21,154 nucleotides of DNA. Source: RGIG1995 sp045652425. GTDB taxonomy: Bacteria > Bacillota > Clostridia > Oscillospirales > CAG-272. Position 1 is the first letter of the stretch; every line of letters starts with the position of its first letter. Below are positions 21,081 through 21,154 of this stretch, in pieces. The stretch lies in NCBI GenBank assembly GCA_045652425.1, contig JAZRUG010000033.1, positions 1 to 21,154 on the forward strand, read 5' to 3'. Position numbers and translations under genes: made by a program. The notes under the pieces are model-generated. The model was not told where the DNA came from. It worked only from the letters and a program-made list of their open reading frames with translations, and made no database searches.

Positions 21081-21154
21081 TATTAAAACCAAGAGGCACA
21101 TATACAACCAAGTATTAATTCTTATCTGTGTATAGAGATAAAGATACCGAGATT

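Overview
The window looks like chromosomal DNA from a low-GC Gram-positive anaerobe of the class Clostridia, probably close to the Ruminococcaceae/Oscillospiraceae. This is inferred from the hrcA-grpE-dnaK-dnaJ order behind CIRCE operators, the Gram-positive type of DnaK, AGGAGG-type ribosome binding sites, a BspA-like LRR lipoprotein, an ACT + PFL-family (DUF711) gene pair and the abundance of hairpin and MITE-like repeats. No species can be named from the sequence alone.

Layout. 1-815 holds a tRNA-Pro (minus strand) with its terminator and two identical 38-nt 5' halves of a second tRNA-Pro type, with no protein gene. 820-1719 is a DUF368/PopT-type undecaprenyl-phosphate translocase (minus). 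1859-2040 is a complete tRNA-Ser transcription unit. 2217-2738 is a lipoprotein of unknown role (minus). 2834-4590 is an ACT-domain protein plus PFL-family protein operon (plus). 4561-4955 is a tandem duplication of a ~195-bp hairpin-rich element. 4967-6722 holds two minus-strand genes, a diverged glycerophosphodiester phosphodiesterase and an aldose-1-epimerase-like protein. 6885-7799 is an LRR lipoprotein (plus).

7801-10954 is the most striking part: a GATC-type (DpnII/MboI-like) restriction-modification cassette of four genes. These are a Dam-family methylase with an N-terminal helix-turn-helix, an uncharacterised 84-aa Cys-containing protein, the DpnII-type nuclease and a second methyltransferase with a THPPY motif. 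The cassette is flanked by a 94-bp direct repeat that is the 3' end of the LRR lipoprotein gene (3 mismatches, two silent and one Val/Ile). The cassette therefore sits precisely behind an intact LRR gene, with a displaced copy of the gene's tail left on its far side, as an integrating element that restores its target gene would leave it. No integrase is visible. GATC appears depleted in the window, and less so inside the cassette.

11053-12230 is accessory DNA: a terminator, a 246-bp MITE-like nested inverted repeat, an XRE-type regulator divergent from a 54-aa Cys-rich protein gene, and more hairpins. 12231-15759 (minus) encodes a heterodimeric ABC exporter with one degenerate ATP site. 15941-20869 (plus) is the HrcA-regulated heat-shock operon hrcA-grpE-dnaK-dnaJ with two CIRCE operators and a strong hairpin between dnaK and dnaJ. 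The last ~280 bp contain only repeat-like DNA.

All hand counts and alignments here (GATC sites, repeat boundaries, promoter spacings) were made by eye and should be recomputed.
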